From a virus: 64,000 bases of DNA. The stretch is from positions 62,001 to 126,000 of IMG/VR virus record IMGVR_UViG_3300008459_011050; one strand, given 5' to 3'. The notes under the pieces are model-generated. The model was not told the DNA's origin, made no database searches, and saw only the letters and a list, made by a program, of their open reading frames with translations. Shown in pieces: positions 1 to 8,387 of the stretch (positions are counted from its first letter, which is position 1; each line of letters opens with the position of its first letter). The translations under genes and the position numbers were made by a program.

Positions 1-159
1 GGTAAATTTTCACTCAGTTATTATTACTTTGACAAATTAACAGAGTGGTTCCCATCCCAAAATTACGCTTGGGCAAATAGACAATTTTCCAAGGCTGCTA
101 TGGCTAAATCAGGTAAAGAACAAACAAAAGCTACTGAACTTCTAATCATGAACTACTAA
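1..159 (+). CDS. 3' end of an unidentified phage gene (5' end outside window)
   Basis: The first frame is open from base 1 and stops at a TAA just before the next gene, giving 52 C-terminal residues. The tail ends in KATELLIMNY. An (E)xLIxNY/F ending preceded by a basic stretch resembles the C-terminus of D12-class adenine DNA methyltransferases (Dam type), but the catalytic motifs are outside the window, so this is only a guess. The next gene begins two bases after the stop, which suggests co-transcription. Confidence 0.6.
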   Translation, partial: GKFSLSYYYFDKLTEWFPSQNYAWANRQFSKAAMAKSGKEQTKATELLIMNY

Positions 160-160
160 T

Positions 161-550
161 ATGTGGGTAATAATTGCTAAGACTGGTCTAGATAAACATA
201 GAGAAGATATCATTTCAGATATCTTAGATCAAGAACCAAATCTCGAACCAGACCTTTTCATAAAAAAGAAGGGGACAAAATATAATGTAACAGGTAGTAT
301 GTCTGAGGCTCAATTTTATAAATTAGAATCCTCTTGTAAAAAACTTATTCAGAGGTTTCAAAAGTCTAAAGCTACAAACATTGTTCCGTACTACGATAAA
401 TTTTACTGGGTGAAGGATTATCACCTTTCCTACAAAAAAGTCACCAAAGATGAGTGGAACAAAATGTGTGACAGTGACATAAACTTACTAACACAAAGCT
501 TTCATTATCAGAAGTCTTTAATCGAAAATCGTAGGAAGTCATTCAAATGA
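161..550 (+). CDS. hypothetical protein, 129 aa
   Basis: I do not recognise a family. The protein is lysine-rich and mixed charged, without signal peptide or membrane segment; it opens with a hydrophobic strand (MWVIIAKTGL) and ends in a basic stretch (ENRRKSFK). It is the first of three small tightly packed genes: its last codons overlap the next start by four bases (ATGA type), so the set is probably one transcript with the partial gene upstream. Packing and lack of hallmark motifs are typical of accessory phage genes. Confidence 0.7.
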   Translation: MWVIIAKTGLDKHREDIISDILDQEPNLEPDLFIKKKGTKYNVTGSMSEAQFYKLESSCKKLIQRFQKSKATNIVPYYDKFYWVKDYHLSYKKVTKDEWNKMCDSDINLLTQSFHYQKSLIENRRKSFK

Positions 551-831
551 TGAGGTCTAAAACTTGGGTTAAAGATAAATCTTTTGAGTATAAATCAGGA
601 GATATTGTAAAGTTAGTTAGGAAAAAGAAAAATGGACACCCAAGGACTTTGGATTTCGGAGTCATCTATAAGGTTTTGAAAGTTGAGAATGAAGATTTAT
701 ATGTCCAAAAATTAGATGAAGAAGAACTACATCTAGGAGATATTCGCATTAAAAAAGTAAATAAAAATTACTTTGCCCCAATTCAAAAGATGAGGGACGA
801 ACTAATAAATGACATTTTGAATAATGATTAA
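547..831 (+). CDS. hypothetical small protein, possible SH3-like fold, 94 aa
   Basis: The protein begins with two adjacent Met codons; the first overlaps the upstream gene by four bases and is used here. The pattern YKSGDIVKLV ... GVIYKVLKVENEDLYVQKL is a run of short beta strands like a small SH3 or KOW-type barrel, and the following gene has a similar GDLV...MRVVSIV opening. No catalytic motif is visible. It overlaps the next gene by eight bases. Function unknown; the SH3-like idea is an inference from strand pattern only. Confidence 0.7.
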   Translation: MMRSKTWVKDKSFEYKSGDIVKLVRKKKNGHPRTLDFGVIYKVLKVENEDLYVQKLDEEELHLGDIRIKKVNKNYFAPIQKMRDELINDILNND

Positions 832-1048
832 GGTAGGTGATTTAGTGATAAAAAATACAGGTGGGAATAAAATGAGAGTTGTTTCCATTGTTGATAATAA
901 AGCTGAGTGTGCTTGGATTACCGAATCATTCAATCAAGATTTTTTTCCAGTAAAAGATTTACTACCACTCAGTGAATATGGATCTCTTTTCACAGAAGAA
1001 AAGAGAAACGATAAAATTCAAAGTATATTAAATTGGACCCAATCATAA
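824..1048 (+). CDS. YodC-like (DUF2158) small protein, 74 aa
   Basis: The sequence KVGDLVIKNTGGNKMRVVSI followed by a Cys-Trp strand (ECAWI) and a FFPVKDLLPL ending follows the layout of the YodC/DUF2158 family (GD-V-x-L-x-SGGPxM-x-V ... C-x-W ... F-x-x-x-x-L-x-P), a small beta-barrel family of unknown function found in bacteria and phages. The N-terminal part overlaps the upstream gene by eight bases. The stop codon overlaps the end of the convergent tail-fibre gene, leaving no room for a terminator between them. Confidence 0.65.
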   Translation: MIKVGDLVIKNTGGNKMRVVSIVDNKAECAWITESFNQDFFPVKDLLPLSEYGSLFTEEKRNDKIQSILNWTQS

Positions 1049-3619
1049 AAATATTACTGAAGATCCATTATTAGAATTCGAGCTTGGTACAGGTGAAGCA
1101 TTAAGCCAATATTTGAAACCTTTAGTCGCATTTTGTTTAGAGATAAACATATCATCGACATTCACCCAACCAGCGGTTCCGTCACAGTCAACAACTATTT
1201 CAAAGGCCGAATTGTCTGATGCGATTGGGGTTACTCCACTAATATATTCAAAAGCACCACTTGACGCAGCACTTGCAGTTGCCAAAATAATATCTGTTGA
1301 ACCTGTCCAAGTGGCTGAATTAACTTTACAAACAAGTCTGGGGAAATTTCCACTGTAAGTAGCTCCATCACCTATAACAGATTTTCTTACCCAAACACCA
1401 ACTGTAATAGTTTTTCCAGTTTCTACTGGCACGTAAACAGGATTTGATTCTATTTTATAAGTTGCATTTAATGGTGATAACCTCAATGAGCTCGGAGAAG
1501 TTCTAAATATTGTTAAATCACTACGTATCGTCCCATTAAATTTATATATGAGGTGAGTACCATCAACCTGACCATCTCTAGCTGAGTAAACATAACTAGG
1601 TCTACTAAATAAAGTAGTCGGTGATTGAACTTTTGTCGTGGAAAGAAATGAACTATTTTTGAATATCAATTGACTGATAGCGCCAGTTTGAACTAATGAT
1701 ACATCCGCAGTCGAGTGGGTACTCATAATGAAATTTTCAAATGTAATTGGTACTAGGGGGTTTAAAGACCTCACTCCTATTGGTGAAGCTTGCGTTGGTC
1801 CACCATAAAGGGTTGCACCTAAGAACCTAAAATCTCCAGATACGGATAAGTTAACATTAGCAGTTGCATTTGAAAATGCTTCAAATTGTCCAATTATCCA
1901 ACCCCAAGAATACCCAGTACCCGCCGCTCCCGCAAATCCAAACTGAGCGTTTAAATACATTCGATTATTGGATATGTCATGTTGCTCACCGATATTGGTA
2001 TAAGCGCCAGAATTCGGTGCAAAACTAATTCCATTAGTAGTGTTACACTTAAACACAGAATTTCTAATTATGATAGGACCAGTATCATAAGAACTATTAT
2101 TTCCGAATAAAATACCAGATCCAGCGGAAGCGATAAATCTACAATTATCTATGGTGAAAGCATTGTTAGCACTTGGATAAGACCAGTTACTGACAGCCCT
2201 TATACCCCAAGAGTTAGTAAACTTTACAGTTGATTGTGTACTACTAACTAAGTTACCTGCTCCAAACATTGAGTTATAGTTGTGAAATACACAATCATCA
2301 AAACTCATAGTCACACCTGCCGGAATGGCACTATCGGTTATAAGATTTCTTGAGCTACTACCCCAAAAAGAACATCCTACAAAATTTATTAAACTAGTCG
2401 ATGTTGTTTCGGTTGCTGAATTTGATATTGCACCAAAATTAAATTCAGTATAATCCATATCGATTGTTATTTGACCATTATAAGTATGTAAAGAATCAAC
2501 GGAGCTACTTAGCCCCCCCACAATCTTAACATTTCTAGTCAAATTAATTATTTCACAATCTGTATTAGCCCATATTGTTTTTGCATTTGATAATGTTCCA
2601 GTCAAGGTTATTGTTGTACCGGAAGCCGTTGCCGACATTGTAAGAAAGTTAAAACCAGCGGAACTATTTGTGGTTGGAGCAATAACGATGTTGTCACTTC
2701 GATTCCAACCAGTCGAAGTTGAAGTTGTTATTGATGAAGTACCCAAAGAAGCATTAGATCCAAGTAGTGCTCTACCACTTTTGGTTGCTCCATAACTATA
2801 CAAATACCCAAATTGTCTAACATTAATTTGGAATTGATTGTTAGTTGACATTGTAAACCTTATCAAAGCTGAAGAACTTGATGGGATCGGATTTCCAGAA
2901 GTACCAATATTCAATATACCTCCACCCCCAATATTTATAGCACCATTACAAACCAATTGATATGATGTACTTGCACTTATACCAAAGTTAACAATTCCCC
3001 TTCTACCAATTTCAAGAGATGGAAAAACAGCACTTGCACTTCCAAAAATTGTGGAGGTGGTGTTATTCATTGTAACCGTGTAGTCAACACCAACTCCGGC
3101 AGCAGTGTGTTCTCCAGCAACAATTAGTGTGTCTGTAGAAGATGGTGTAGCATTTGTTGAAGTTACTAAACATCTTATCCAGTTTGAACCAATTAAAGAA
3201 TGCCCAAGTGAAACCTGTGAGGTCACTGATGTGGCTGCTTGAACATTATATGCAGTAGCAGCTAACAATGTAACCGGTGATGCAAACTTGAAATAACACC
3301 AATAAAAGGAGGTTGGTACTGAAAGAGTGGTTAGTGGTAAATCAGAAACATTTAAAGTAACTGTAGTACCAGTAACTGCAGATCCACCAGTAGATAACCT
3401 TATAGTTATAGTACCACTTGGACTAGCTACTCTACTCGTTACCTTTACTGCGATCCCTTCTACTGTAATAGCACCTGGAGTAAATGCACTAGAAGTTTGA
3501 AAGGTTGTTATAAGTGTTGTAGCACTAGTTTCTGTATTCGCAAATGATGTTGGATCAACTACTTTCCAAGTTGTTGATGTTGTCCAATCGCCTGATTGTA
3601 CTGAAAATAAAACCGCCAT
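1043..3619 (-). CDS. putative tail fibre / adhesin-like virion protein, 858 aa
   Basis: A long Ser/Thr/Asn/Gly-rich protein with few charged residues and regularly spaced short strands. The middle (roughly residues 190-620) reads like a right-handed beta-helix (INIGGGGILNIG, many N-rich turns), and the last ~180 residues look like a carbohydrate-binding-type jelly-roll (GKTITVGVWVRKS, then a GWVNVDDMF strand). This is the usual make-up of phage receptor-binding or fibre proteins. An upstream in-frame ATG at 3634 exists, but the chosen start forms a TAATG junction with the preceding gene, so it is preferred. No exact family is claimed. It lies at the 3' end of the three-gene fibre block. Confidence 0.7.
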   Translation of the reverse strand: MAVLFSVQSGDWTTSTTWKVVDPTSFANTETSATTLITTFQTSSAFTPGAITVEGIAVKVTSRVASPSGTITIRLSTGGSAVTGTTVTLNVSDLPLTTLSVPTSFYWCYFKFASPVTLLAATAYNVQAATSVTSQVSLGHSLIGSNWIRCLVTSTNATPSSTDTLIVAGEHTAAGVGVDYTVTMNNTTSTIFGSASAVFPSLEIGRRGIVNFGISASTSYQLVCNGAINIGGGGILNIGTSGNPIPSSSSALIRFTMSTNNQFQINVRQFGYLYSYGATKSGRALLGSNASLGTSSITTSTSTGWNRSDNIVIAPTTNSSAGFNFLTMSATASGTTITLTGTLSNAKTIWANTDCEIINLTRNVKIVGGLSSSVDSLHTYNGQITIDMDYTEFNFGAISNSATETTSTSLINFVGCSFWGSSSRNLITDSAIPAGVTMSFDDCVFHNYNSMFGAGNLVSSTQSTVKFTNSWGIRAVSNWSYPSANNAFTIDNCRFIASAGSGILFGNNSSYDTGPIIIRNSVFKCNTTNGISFAPNSGAYTNIGEQHDISNNRMYLNAQFGFAGAAGTGYSWGWIIGQFEAFSNATANVNLSVSGDFRFLGATLYGGPTQASPIGVRSLNPLVPITFENFIMSTHSTADVSLVQTGAISQLIFKNSSFLSTTKVQSPTTLFSRPSYVYSARDGQVDGTHLIYKFNGTIRSDLTIFRTSPSSLRLSPLNATYKIESNPVYVPVETGKTITVGVWVRKSVIGDGATYSGNFPRLVCKVNSATWTGSTDIILATASAASSGAFEYISGVTPIASDNSAFEIVVDCDGTAGWVNVDDMFISKQNATKGFKYWLNASPVPSSNSNNGSSVIFL

Positions 3620-3810
3620 TATAAATTCTCCCAATAGGTCGTAGCCTCATCAATTGAAAGCTGCTTCCATAGTTCTATATTTTCGTCAGTTACCTTATCA
3701 TCAGTAACTGATATTTCTTTGAAATAATACCTACCATCTTCATTATCTACACGAATGAAACATTCATAAAATCCACCATATTGGTAAAAATTTGCAATCG
3801 AAGCTGTCAT
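3619..3810 (-). CDS. small hypothetical protein between two fibre genes, 63 aa
   Basis: This small acidic protein (IRVDNEDGRYYFKEISV, then an amphipathic C-terminal helix) is not recognised. It overlaps the collagen-like fibre gene upstream by four bases (ATGA) and the large fibre gene downstream by one base (TAATG), so translation of all three is probably coupled. A small protein in this place could be a fibre chaperone or connector, as with the small accessory proteins beside tail-fibre genes in other phages, but this rests on position only. Confidence 0.7.
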   Translation of the reverse strand: MTASIANFYQYGGFYECFIRVDNEDGRYYFKEISVTDDKVTDENIELWKQLSIDEATTYWENL

Positions 3811-6800
3811 GTTCTTTTTCCTATTAATTCTACCAACCCCGTAGAAGCCATAAAATATAAATGGGTTCTTGAATTAGCTGTGTAATTTAGATCTGTATCA
3901 ATATCACCAGTATTATACTGCGTATCATATGATAAAGTTCTTGAACCAGTACCATCTTGTGTAACAATTACACCAAAATATTTTACATCAGTCCCTGTTG
4001 GCATATTAGTTGGGTTTTCTAAAGTTCTATTACCTCCCAATGTAACACTAAATATGGAACTATTAGAGTCGGTTATATCAATCGAAATTGTAGCGGCATC
4101 TATCAAAACAGTAGGTGTGATACTTCCACCACCCCCACCACCTGATCCGGCTGGTCCTTGTGGACCAGTTGGGCCCTGAGAACCAGTTGATCCCTTAGCC
4201 GATAATTGATCCCACCCATTTGCTACAGAGGGTGTTACGGACAAAGGTCCCCCCGAATTATTATACCAGGTCTCACCATTATAGGTGACTATATCACCCA
4301 CAGCATAAATACTTGGTGGTGCCTGCCAGGTACCTTGAAAATACCAATCTGGAGTTGTGCCACTATCACCTGCTGGACCTGTTGACCCCTGAGGGCCAGT
4401 GGGTCCTTGGGATCCAGTTGCACCAGTAGCACCTCTAGATCCTTGAGAACCAGTTGCACCACCGGATAATTCCGAAATAGTATAGATAGAACCACTCGAT
4501 AATGTACCACCACCTGAAACGAATGTTAAACCCCAATTCCAAGTAGGTGTAGGAATACCATGAGAAGTAAGACGATATATGCCATAATTTGAAGAATTTC
4601 CTACTTCTGATATTTGTGCAGTTATTGGCTTTGGTGCCAGATAGTCAGTGAAAATATTCACTAACCAATTATAGATAATATTTCCATAAATATCTGTAGG
4701 ATATCCTGTAGGGGATGGTGGTGAATTGAAACTAATACTTGAGATAGAGCTAAAACTATAACCACCTGATGTACCAAAGTTAACATTAAAACTACCAGTC
4801 GCACTTGGTGTGCTCGAAGCGGAAGATCCAAATGAAAGCCTTACTGAATTTGGACCGTCAGATCCTGTTAATCCAGTCGATCCTTGTGGACCAGTAGTTC
4901 CTTGAAATCCAGTTGATCCCTGAAAACCTTGAGGTCCTTGTGGACCAGTAGCACCAATTGACGATATAACTAATATAACTTCGTGATTGTTTGGAAAATT
5001 AGTATATCCAAGACCAGTAGCAGTCACTAAACTTACTGGTATCTCTACATAAGTATTTGGTACTATAGTCAATGATCCATTAACTAACCATTGTTGGTAA
5101 GAGGTAGAATCATTTCTATCTTGGATAATTATTTTATCACCAGCAGATATTAATTCTAAAAATATATCTACATCATCTCCTGACTCATCTATGTGTGACA
5201 CGGATAATGCAGTAGCTGATATTTGTGTTGGGTTATTCCAAATTATATATCCTGTGGGTGCAACGTAACCATCTACAAAATAAGAACCTGTTACATATGA
5301 CTCTACAGTTGAACTAGTAATTGCTAAATAGTTGAAAAATTGATTCGACTGTCCTTTTTGACCCTGAGGACCTTGTGGACCTGTATTTCCTTGAAATCCT
5401 TGTGGACCAGTAAATCCTTGTGGTCCGGTTGTTCCTTGGGTTCCTGTATTTCCTTGTGGACCAGTGTTTCCTTGGGTTCCAGTCGAACCTTGGGATCCAC
5501 TACCTTGCGGACCTGTTTCACCTTGTGGTCCGGTTGTTCCTTGGTCACCAGTAAATCCTTGTGAACCAGTTACACCCTGATAACCTGTAAATCCTTGTGG
5601 ACCTGTTGAACCTTGACTACCGGTGGGTCCAGTACTTCCGGAACCTGTTCCGCCACCCGCTGGACCTTGAGGACCTGTCGTACCCTGGGGACCGGTTGTT
5701 CCAGAACCTGTACCACCAGTTGATGGTTTAGCCTCCCATCTCGAATTTGTGCCACTCCATTGTAGAACATCACCATCGTTTGGAGTTGTATAAAAGACAT
5801 CATGTAATTCTTTTAATTCATATCCAGTATCAACCTTGACAAATATTTTCCCATTGTTTTGATGAGCATATACCACATATCCAACAATTATTATGTGATT
5901 TGGAGCCTGTGGAATGACATTCGTTATACCACCTGGTACACTAGATGACAGATATAAAACATCTCCATCGGACCAAGATTCGCCATGAAAACTAGTAGCC
6001 GTGGTATTTATACCGTTAACAAGTCCAAAGGTAGTTATAAAACCTTCCTCATTATTTAATATTGTTTCAGTTACTATACCTAGTGTAGTAGTTGAGTCTG
6101 GATCATTATCACCTTGTGATAGAACAACTGCTAATCTTTGACCTTGAGAACCACCCTCAGTTGTTATACGTATCCTAACTACCTTATATTCTGATTCTAA
6201 TAAATCACTGCCCGACTTATTAACTACTCTTACTACATTCTCTTGACCAATTTGAAGATTGACATTACCACCCTTTAAACCTAAATTTAATGTACCATCA
6301 GTATCATTCCAATAAAGTCGACCTGGTGATGAGATAGATGTGCTCTGTGTGTAAAAATCTATATAATCTAAATTGGTAATCTCGTGGTTCAACATATTAA
6401 TTGATGTTGAAGCGGTATTTCCCTGTGTCAAAACAATTGACAGTGATGGTGTAGGACCGAGTGGACCAGTCACTCCTTGATATCCTTGTGGACCAGTCAC
6501 TCCTTGATATCCTTGTGGACCACCAGCGGGCCCAGATGGTCCAGCTGGACCTTGATTACCAGCACCGCCACCAATAATTATTGTACCACTTAATGTAGCA
6601 CCAAAATTTATATCGATTGAATATGTGGATGTGTGTATAATGGAAGCGGGAAAGATATTGTTTCCCAAATCATCAATAATTTGAACCAATGGATAAGAAC
6701 CACTACTGTGTGTGACAGTTATATTATCAACAAGTATGAATGGGATATTTAATGAAGGAGCAGCTGAAGGACCAGTAACACCCTGTGATCCGGTAACACC

Positions 6801-7043
6801 TTGTATTCCTGTAGATCCTTGTGGTCCGGTAGATCCTTGTGACCCATCTATACCAGTAGATCCAGCATCTCCTACTGGTCCTTGTGGGCCAGTAGGACCC
6901 ACATCTCCTTGAGGTCCAACTGAAACAGAACCTATTATAGAAAAAAGTTCGTTACCAAACCCATCATAATAGGTATCACCTATTACTTGCACTAATCTAC
7001 CATAAGTTGAGGACACCGTTTGACCGGTTAAACTATATGTCAT
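3807..7043 (-). CDS. collagen-like tail fibre protein, 1078 aa
   Basis: Six blocks of Gly-X-Y triplets rich in GPQG, GSTG and GFTG alternate with globular beta-rich segments: near residues 45-95, 165-200, 443-570, 690-730, 860-900 and 960-985. The C-terminal ~90 residues (SNSSIFSVTLGGNRTLENP and following) resemble a globular cap seen on many phage fibre proteins. Collagen-like stretches in phage fibres form trimeric rods; that is family knowledge, the trimer here is inferred. An AT box (7050-7059) lies just upstream of the start, facing the divergent gene. It is the first gene of the leftward fibre block. Confidence 0.85.
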   Translation of the reverse strand: MTYSLTGQTVSSTYGRLVQVIGDTYYDGFGNELFSIIGSVSVGPQGDVGPTGPQGPVGDAGSTGIDGSQGSTGPQGSTGIQGVTGSQGVTGPSAAPSLNIPFILVDNITVTHSSGSYPLVQIIDDLGNNIFPASIIHTSTYSIDINFGATLSGTIIIGGGAGNQGPAGPSGPAGGPQGYQGVTGPQGYQGVTGPLGPTPSLSIVLTQGNTASTSINMLNHEITNLDYIDFYTQSTSISSPGRLYWNDTDGTLNLGLKGGNVNLQIGQENVVRVVNKSGSDLLESEYKVVRIRITTEGGSQGQRLAVVLSQGDNDPDSTTTLGIVTETILNNEEGFITTFGLVNGINTTATSFHGESWSDGDVLYLSSSVPGGITNVIPQAPNHIIIVGYVVYAHQNNGKIFVKVDTGYELKELHDVFYTTPNDGDVLQWSGTNSRWEAKPSTGGTGSGTTGPQGTTGPQGPAGGGTGSGSTGPTGSQGSTGPQGFTGYQGVTGSQGFTGDQGTTGPQGETGPQGSGSQGSTGTQGNTGPQGNTGTQGTTGPQGFTGPQGFQGNTGPQGPQGQKGQSNQFFNYLAITSSTVESYVTGSYFVDGYVAPTGYIIWNNPTQISATALSVSHIDESGDDVDIFLELISAGDKIIIQDRNDSTSYQQWLVNGSLTIVPNTYVEIPVSLVTATGLGYTNFPNNHEVILVISSIGATGPQGPQGFQGSTGFQGTTGPQGSTGLTGSDGPNSVRLSFGSSASSTPSATGSFNVNFGTSGGYSFSSISSISFNSPPSPTGYPTDIYGNIIYNWLVNIFTDYLAPKPITAQISEVGNSSNYGIYRLTSHGIPTPTWNWGLTFVSGGGTLSSGSIYTISELSGGATGSQGSRGATGATGSQGPTGPQGSTGPAGDSGTTPDWYFQGTWQAPPSIYAVGDIVTYNGETWYNNSGGPLSVTPSVANGWDQLSAKGSTGSQGPTGPQGPAGSGGGGGGSITPTVLIDAATISIDITDSNSSIFSVTLGGNRTLENPTNMPTGTDVKYFGVIVTQDGTGSRTLSYDTQYNTGDIDTDLNYTANSRTHLYFMASTGLVELIGKRT
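5345..5720 (-). repeat. longest collagen-type triplet repeat block
   Basis: Degenerate 9-base units coding for Gly-X-Y triplets fill this stretch; on the plus strand they appear as repeated CCTTGTGGACC, CCTTGGGTTCC and related words. Five shorter blocks of the same kind lie at about 6768-6908, 6455-6560, 4850-4955, 4355-4470 and 4130-4195. Such low-complexity DNA can gain or lose units and so change fibre length. Boundaries are approximate. Confidence 0.8.
6461..6522 (-). repeat. 27-bp direct tandem repeat inside the collagen-like gene
   Basis: Two identical 27-bp copies (6461-6487 and 6488-6514) are followed by the first 8 bases of a third. Each encodes one nine-residue unit of the GYQGVTGPQ type in the second collagen block. 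Exact identity at the DNA level, rather than the degenerate similarity seen in the other blocks, points to recent duplication. Confidence 0.85.
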
Positions 7044-7049
7044 ATCCTA

Positions 7050-7094
7050 TTATATATTAACAATAGTCCCTTGGAAAGGGATACTAAATATATA
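7050..7094. promoter_or_regulatory. divergent promoter region with central inverted repeat
   Basis: The 56-bp gap between the divergent fibre gene and the gene at 7100 holds an AT box on each side (TTAATATATA reading left at 7059-7050; AAATATATA reading right at 7086-7094). A short inverted repeat TCCCTT-GGA-AAGGGA at 7067-7081 lies between them. The arrangement looks like two back-to-back promoters with an operator-like site. The same AT box occurs upstream of many other genes in the window. Function is inferred. Confidence 0.45.
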
Positions 7095-7099
7095 CGGTA

Positions 7100-7438
7100 A
7101 TGGCGACTAAAGTTTTTCTTGAATGGGAAAATGTTAATTTTACTTGGGATAACCTAGATATGTTATGGGAAGATGTTGCCATACTAATTGAGGTAGGACA
7201 AGTCGTAAAAAAAGGTGGTGGTGGACTTGCTGAATATGTCCGTGGTAATCCTTGGGATGTTACAAAAAGAGAATTAGGTGAGGAGAAAACTAAAAAATTC
7301 ATTAAGATATTTTGTAGAGTAAATAATTTGGATTTTGAGGAAGTTATTGAACCGAATTCGAAAGTCAAAGTCACGGTCGAACAAATGGAAAAAACGCTTA
7401 ATGAGTCTCTTAAAATAGGCGTAAAAATTGACTTTTAA
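7100..7438 (+). CDS. hypothetical Trp-rich N-terminal protein, 112 aa
   Basis: The N-terminal third has a regular Trp pattern (LEWENVNFTWDNLDMLWEDV), then a glycine run, then a lysine-rich helical part ending in a predicted strand (KIGVKIDF). No known motif was identified. It starts 6 bp after an AT box and is followed 17 bp later by the next gene, which has its own AT box. It sits next to fibre genes, so a virion or assembly role is possible but not shown. Confidence 0.7.
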   Translation: MATKVFLEWENVNFTWDNLDMLWEDVAILIEVGQVVKKGGGGLAEYVRGNPWDVTKRELGEEKTKKFIKIFCRVNNLDFEEVIEPNSKVKVTVEQMEKTLNESLKIGVKIDF

Positions 7439-7455
7439 AAATAATATATAATCTT

Positions 7456-8139
7456 ATGGAAAACAAGGACATTATCAACTTTTCTAAATTCTTTGAGTCA
7501 TCTGGTAAGACCAATACATTCAAAAGAGAAGATTTTTCTGATTTTTTTGTGAATGATAATGAAACAGAAACAGAAAATGAATCCAAGAGTGAGATAGAAT
7601 TCGATCCTTCTAAAATATTCAAAATTGAAGAACCTGAGTTACAAGAACCATTTGATCCACCCATCAAACCAGAGGAATTTGTCATTGACGAAGAGGATCC
7701 TGAGGAACTTGATTTTGAAGAATCATTACCAGAACCCAAACATAAAATTAAGGAAAACGTTTCTAATGACGATTTCTATGCTGTTTATAAAGATAAATCG
7801 GAAAATTTCTCTTGTGATGTTTTAGTTGAAGGTGCTAGTATAAATGACACTCAAGCAAGACTTATTTTAGAATCTGATGATTGGACTTTAATGTTCGAGG
7901 GTGATATTGATAGAAATGGAAAATGTACTATACCTATCAAAAAACTTAACATCCTTAACGAAGGTACTATGGGTAGAATTAGATTGGAGGTTATCGCTGA
8001 TAATACTGTTTTTATTCCTTGGGAAGATGATTTCAAGGTAAAGATGAGTAAGAGAGTAACGGTTCAGGTTAATGAAGGTAGGAGAAATCAACCAGTACGT
8101 CAAAATAGAGAATCCAACGTCAAAGTTAAACTTAGATAA
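7456..8139 (+). CDS. acidic hypothetical protein with C-terminal beta domain, 227 aa
   Basis: Residues 1-110 are very acidic and Pro/Glu-rich (for example EEFVIDEEDPEELDFEESLP) and probably disordered. Residues ~115-205 form a strand-rich domain (CDVLVEGASINDTQARLIL ... GRIRLEVIADNTVFIPWEDDF). The C-terminal ~20 residues are strongly basic (NEGRRNQPVRQNRESNVKVK). This split charge is seen in phage scaffold or internal proteins, but no homologue is recognised. It is preceded by an AATATATA box at 7443-7450 and overlaps the next gene by one base (TAATG). Confidence 0.7.
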   Translation: MENKDIINFSKFFESSGKTNTFKREDFSDFFVNDNETETENESKSEIEFDPSKIFKIEEPELQEPFDPPIKPEEFVIDEEDPEELDFEESLPEPKHKIKENVSNDDFYAVYKDKSENFSCDVLVEGASINDTQARLILESDDWTLMFEGDIDRNGKCTIPIKKLNILNEGTMGRIRLEVIADNTVFIPWEDDFKVKMSKRVTVQVNEGRRNQPVRQNRESNVKVKLR

Positions 8140-8387
8140 TGAAACATCTTCTTAGATTTGAAGAATTAAGTGAGGGGGCTCTACCTAGAAAATCAACAGT
8201 ATCACAACTGAAAAGATTGAGGAAACTCACCAAGGGCACCGACATCGGTGATAAAATTTCCGATATGAACAAACAAGGTGCAAATATTCATTACATACAC
8301 AATCCTGTAGATACTGGTGTAGAATCATATGAGGACTATATTAGTAAAGCTGAACCACAAAAAATTGTATCTAGTAAATCCAAATGA
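8139..8387 (+). CDS. small basic protein with possible capsid-targeting N-terminus, 82 aa
   Basis: The N-terminus MKHLLRFEELSEGALP resembles the short capsid-targeting sequence of T4 internal head proteins (MKTYxEFIAE type). It contains an L-S-E-G site that fits the T4 prohead protease preference (Leu/Ile-x-Glu before a small residue, here after residue 13). The rest is basic and unstructured-looking. If processed, it would be an internal head protein; this is an inference. It overlaps the next gene by four bases. Confidence 0.6.
   Translation: MKHLLRFEELSEGALPRKSTVSQLKRLRKLTKGTDIGDKISDMNKQGANIHYIHNPVDTGVESYEDYISKAEPQKIVSSKSK

Noticed and set aside
5340-5803. Overlapping frames in the collagen-like gene on both strands
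   Set aside because: They are low-complexity shadows of the triplet repeat and lack plausible starts or domains.
4130-6900. CRISPR-like regular repeats
   Set aside because: Units are 9 bases, degenerate and in frame with Gly-X-Y codons; there are no spacers or cas genes.
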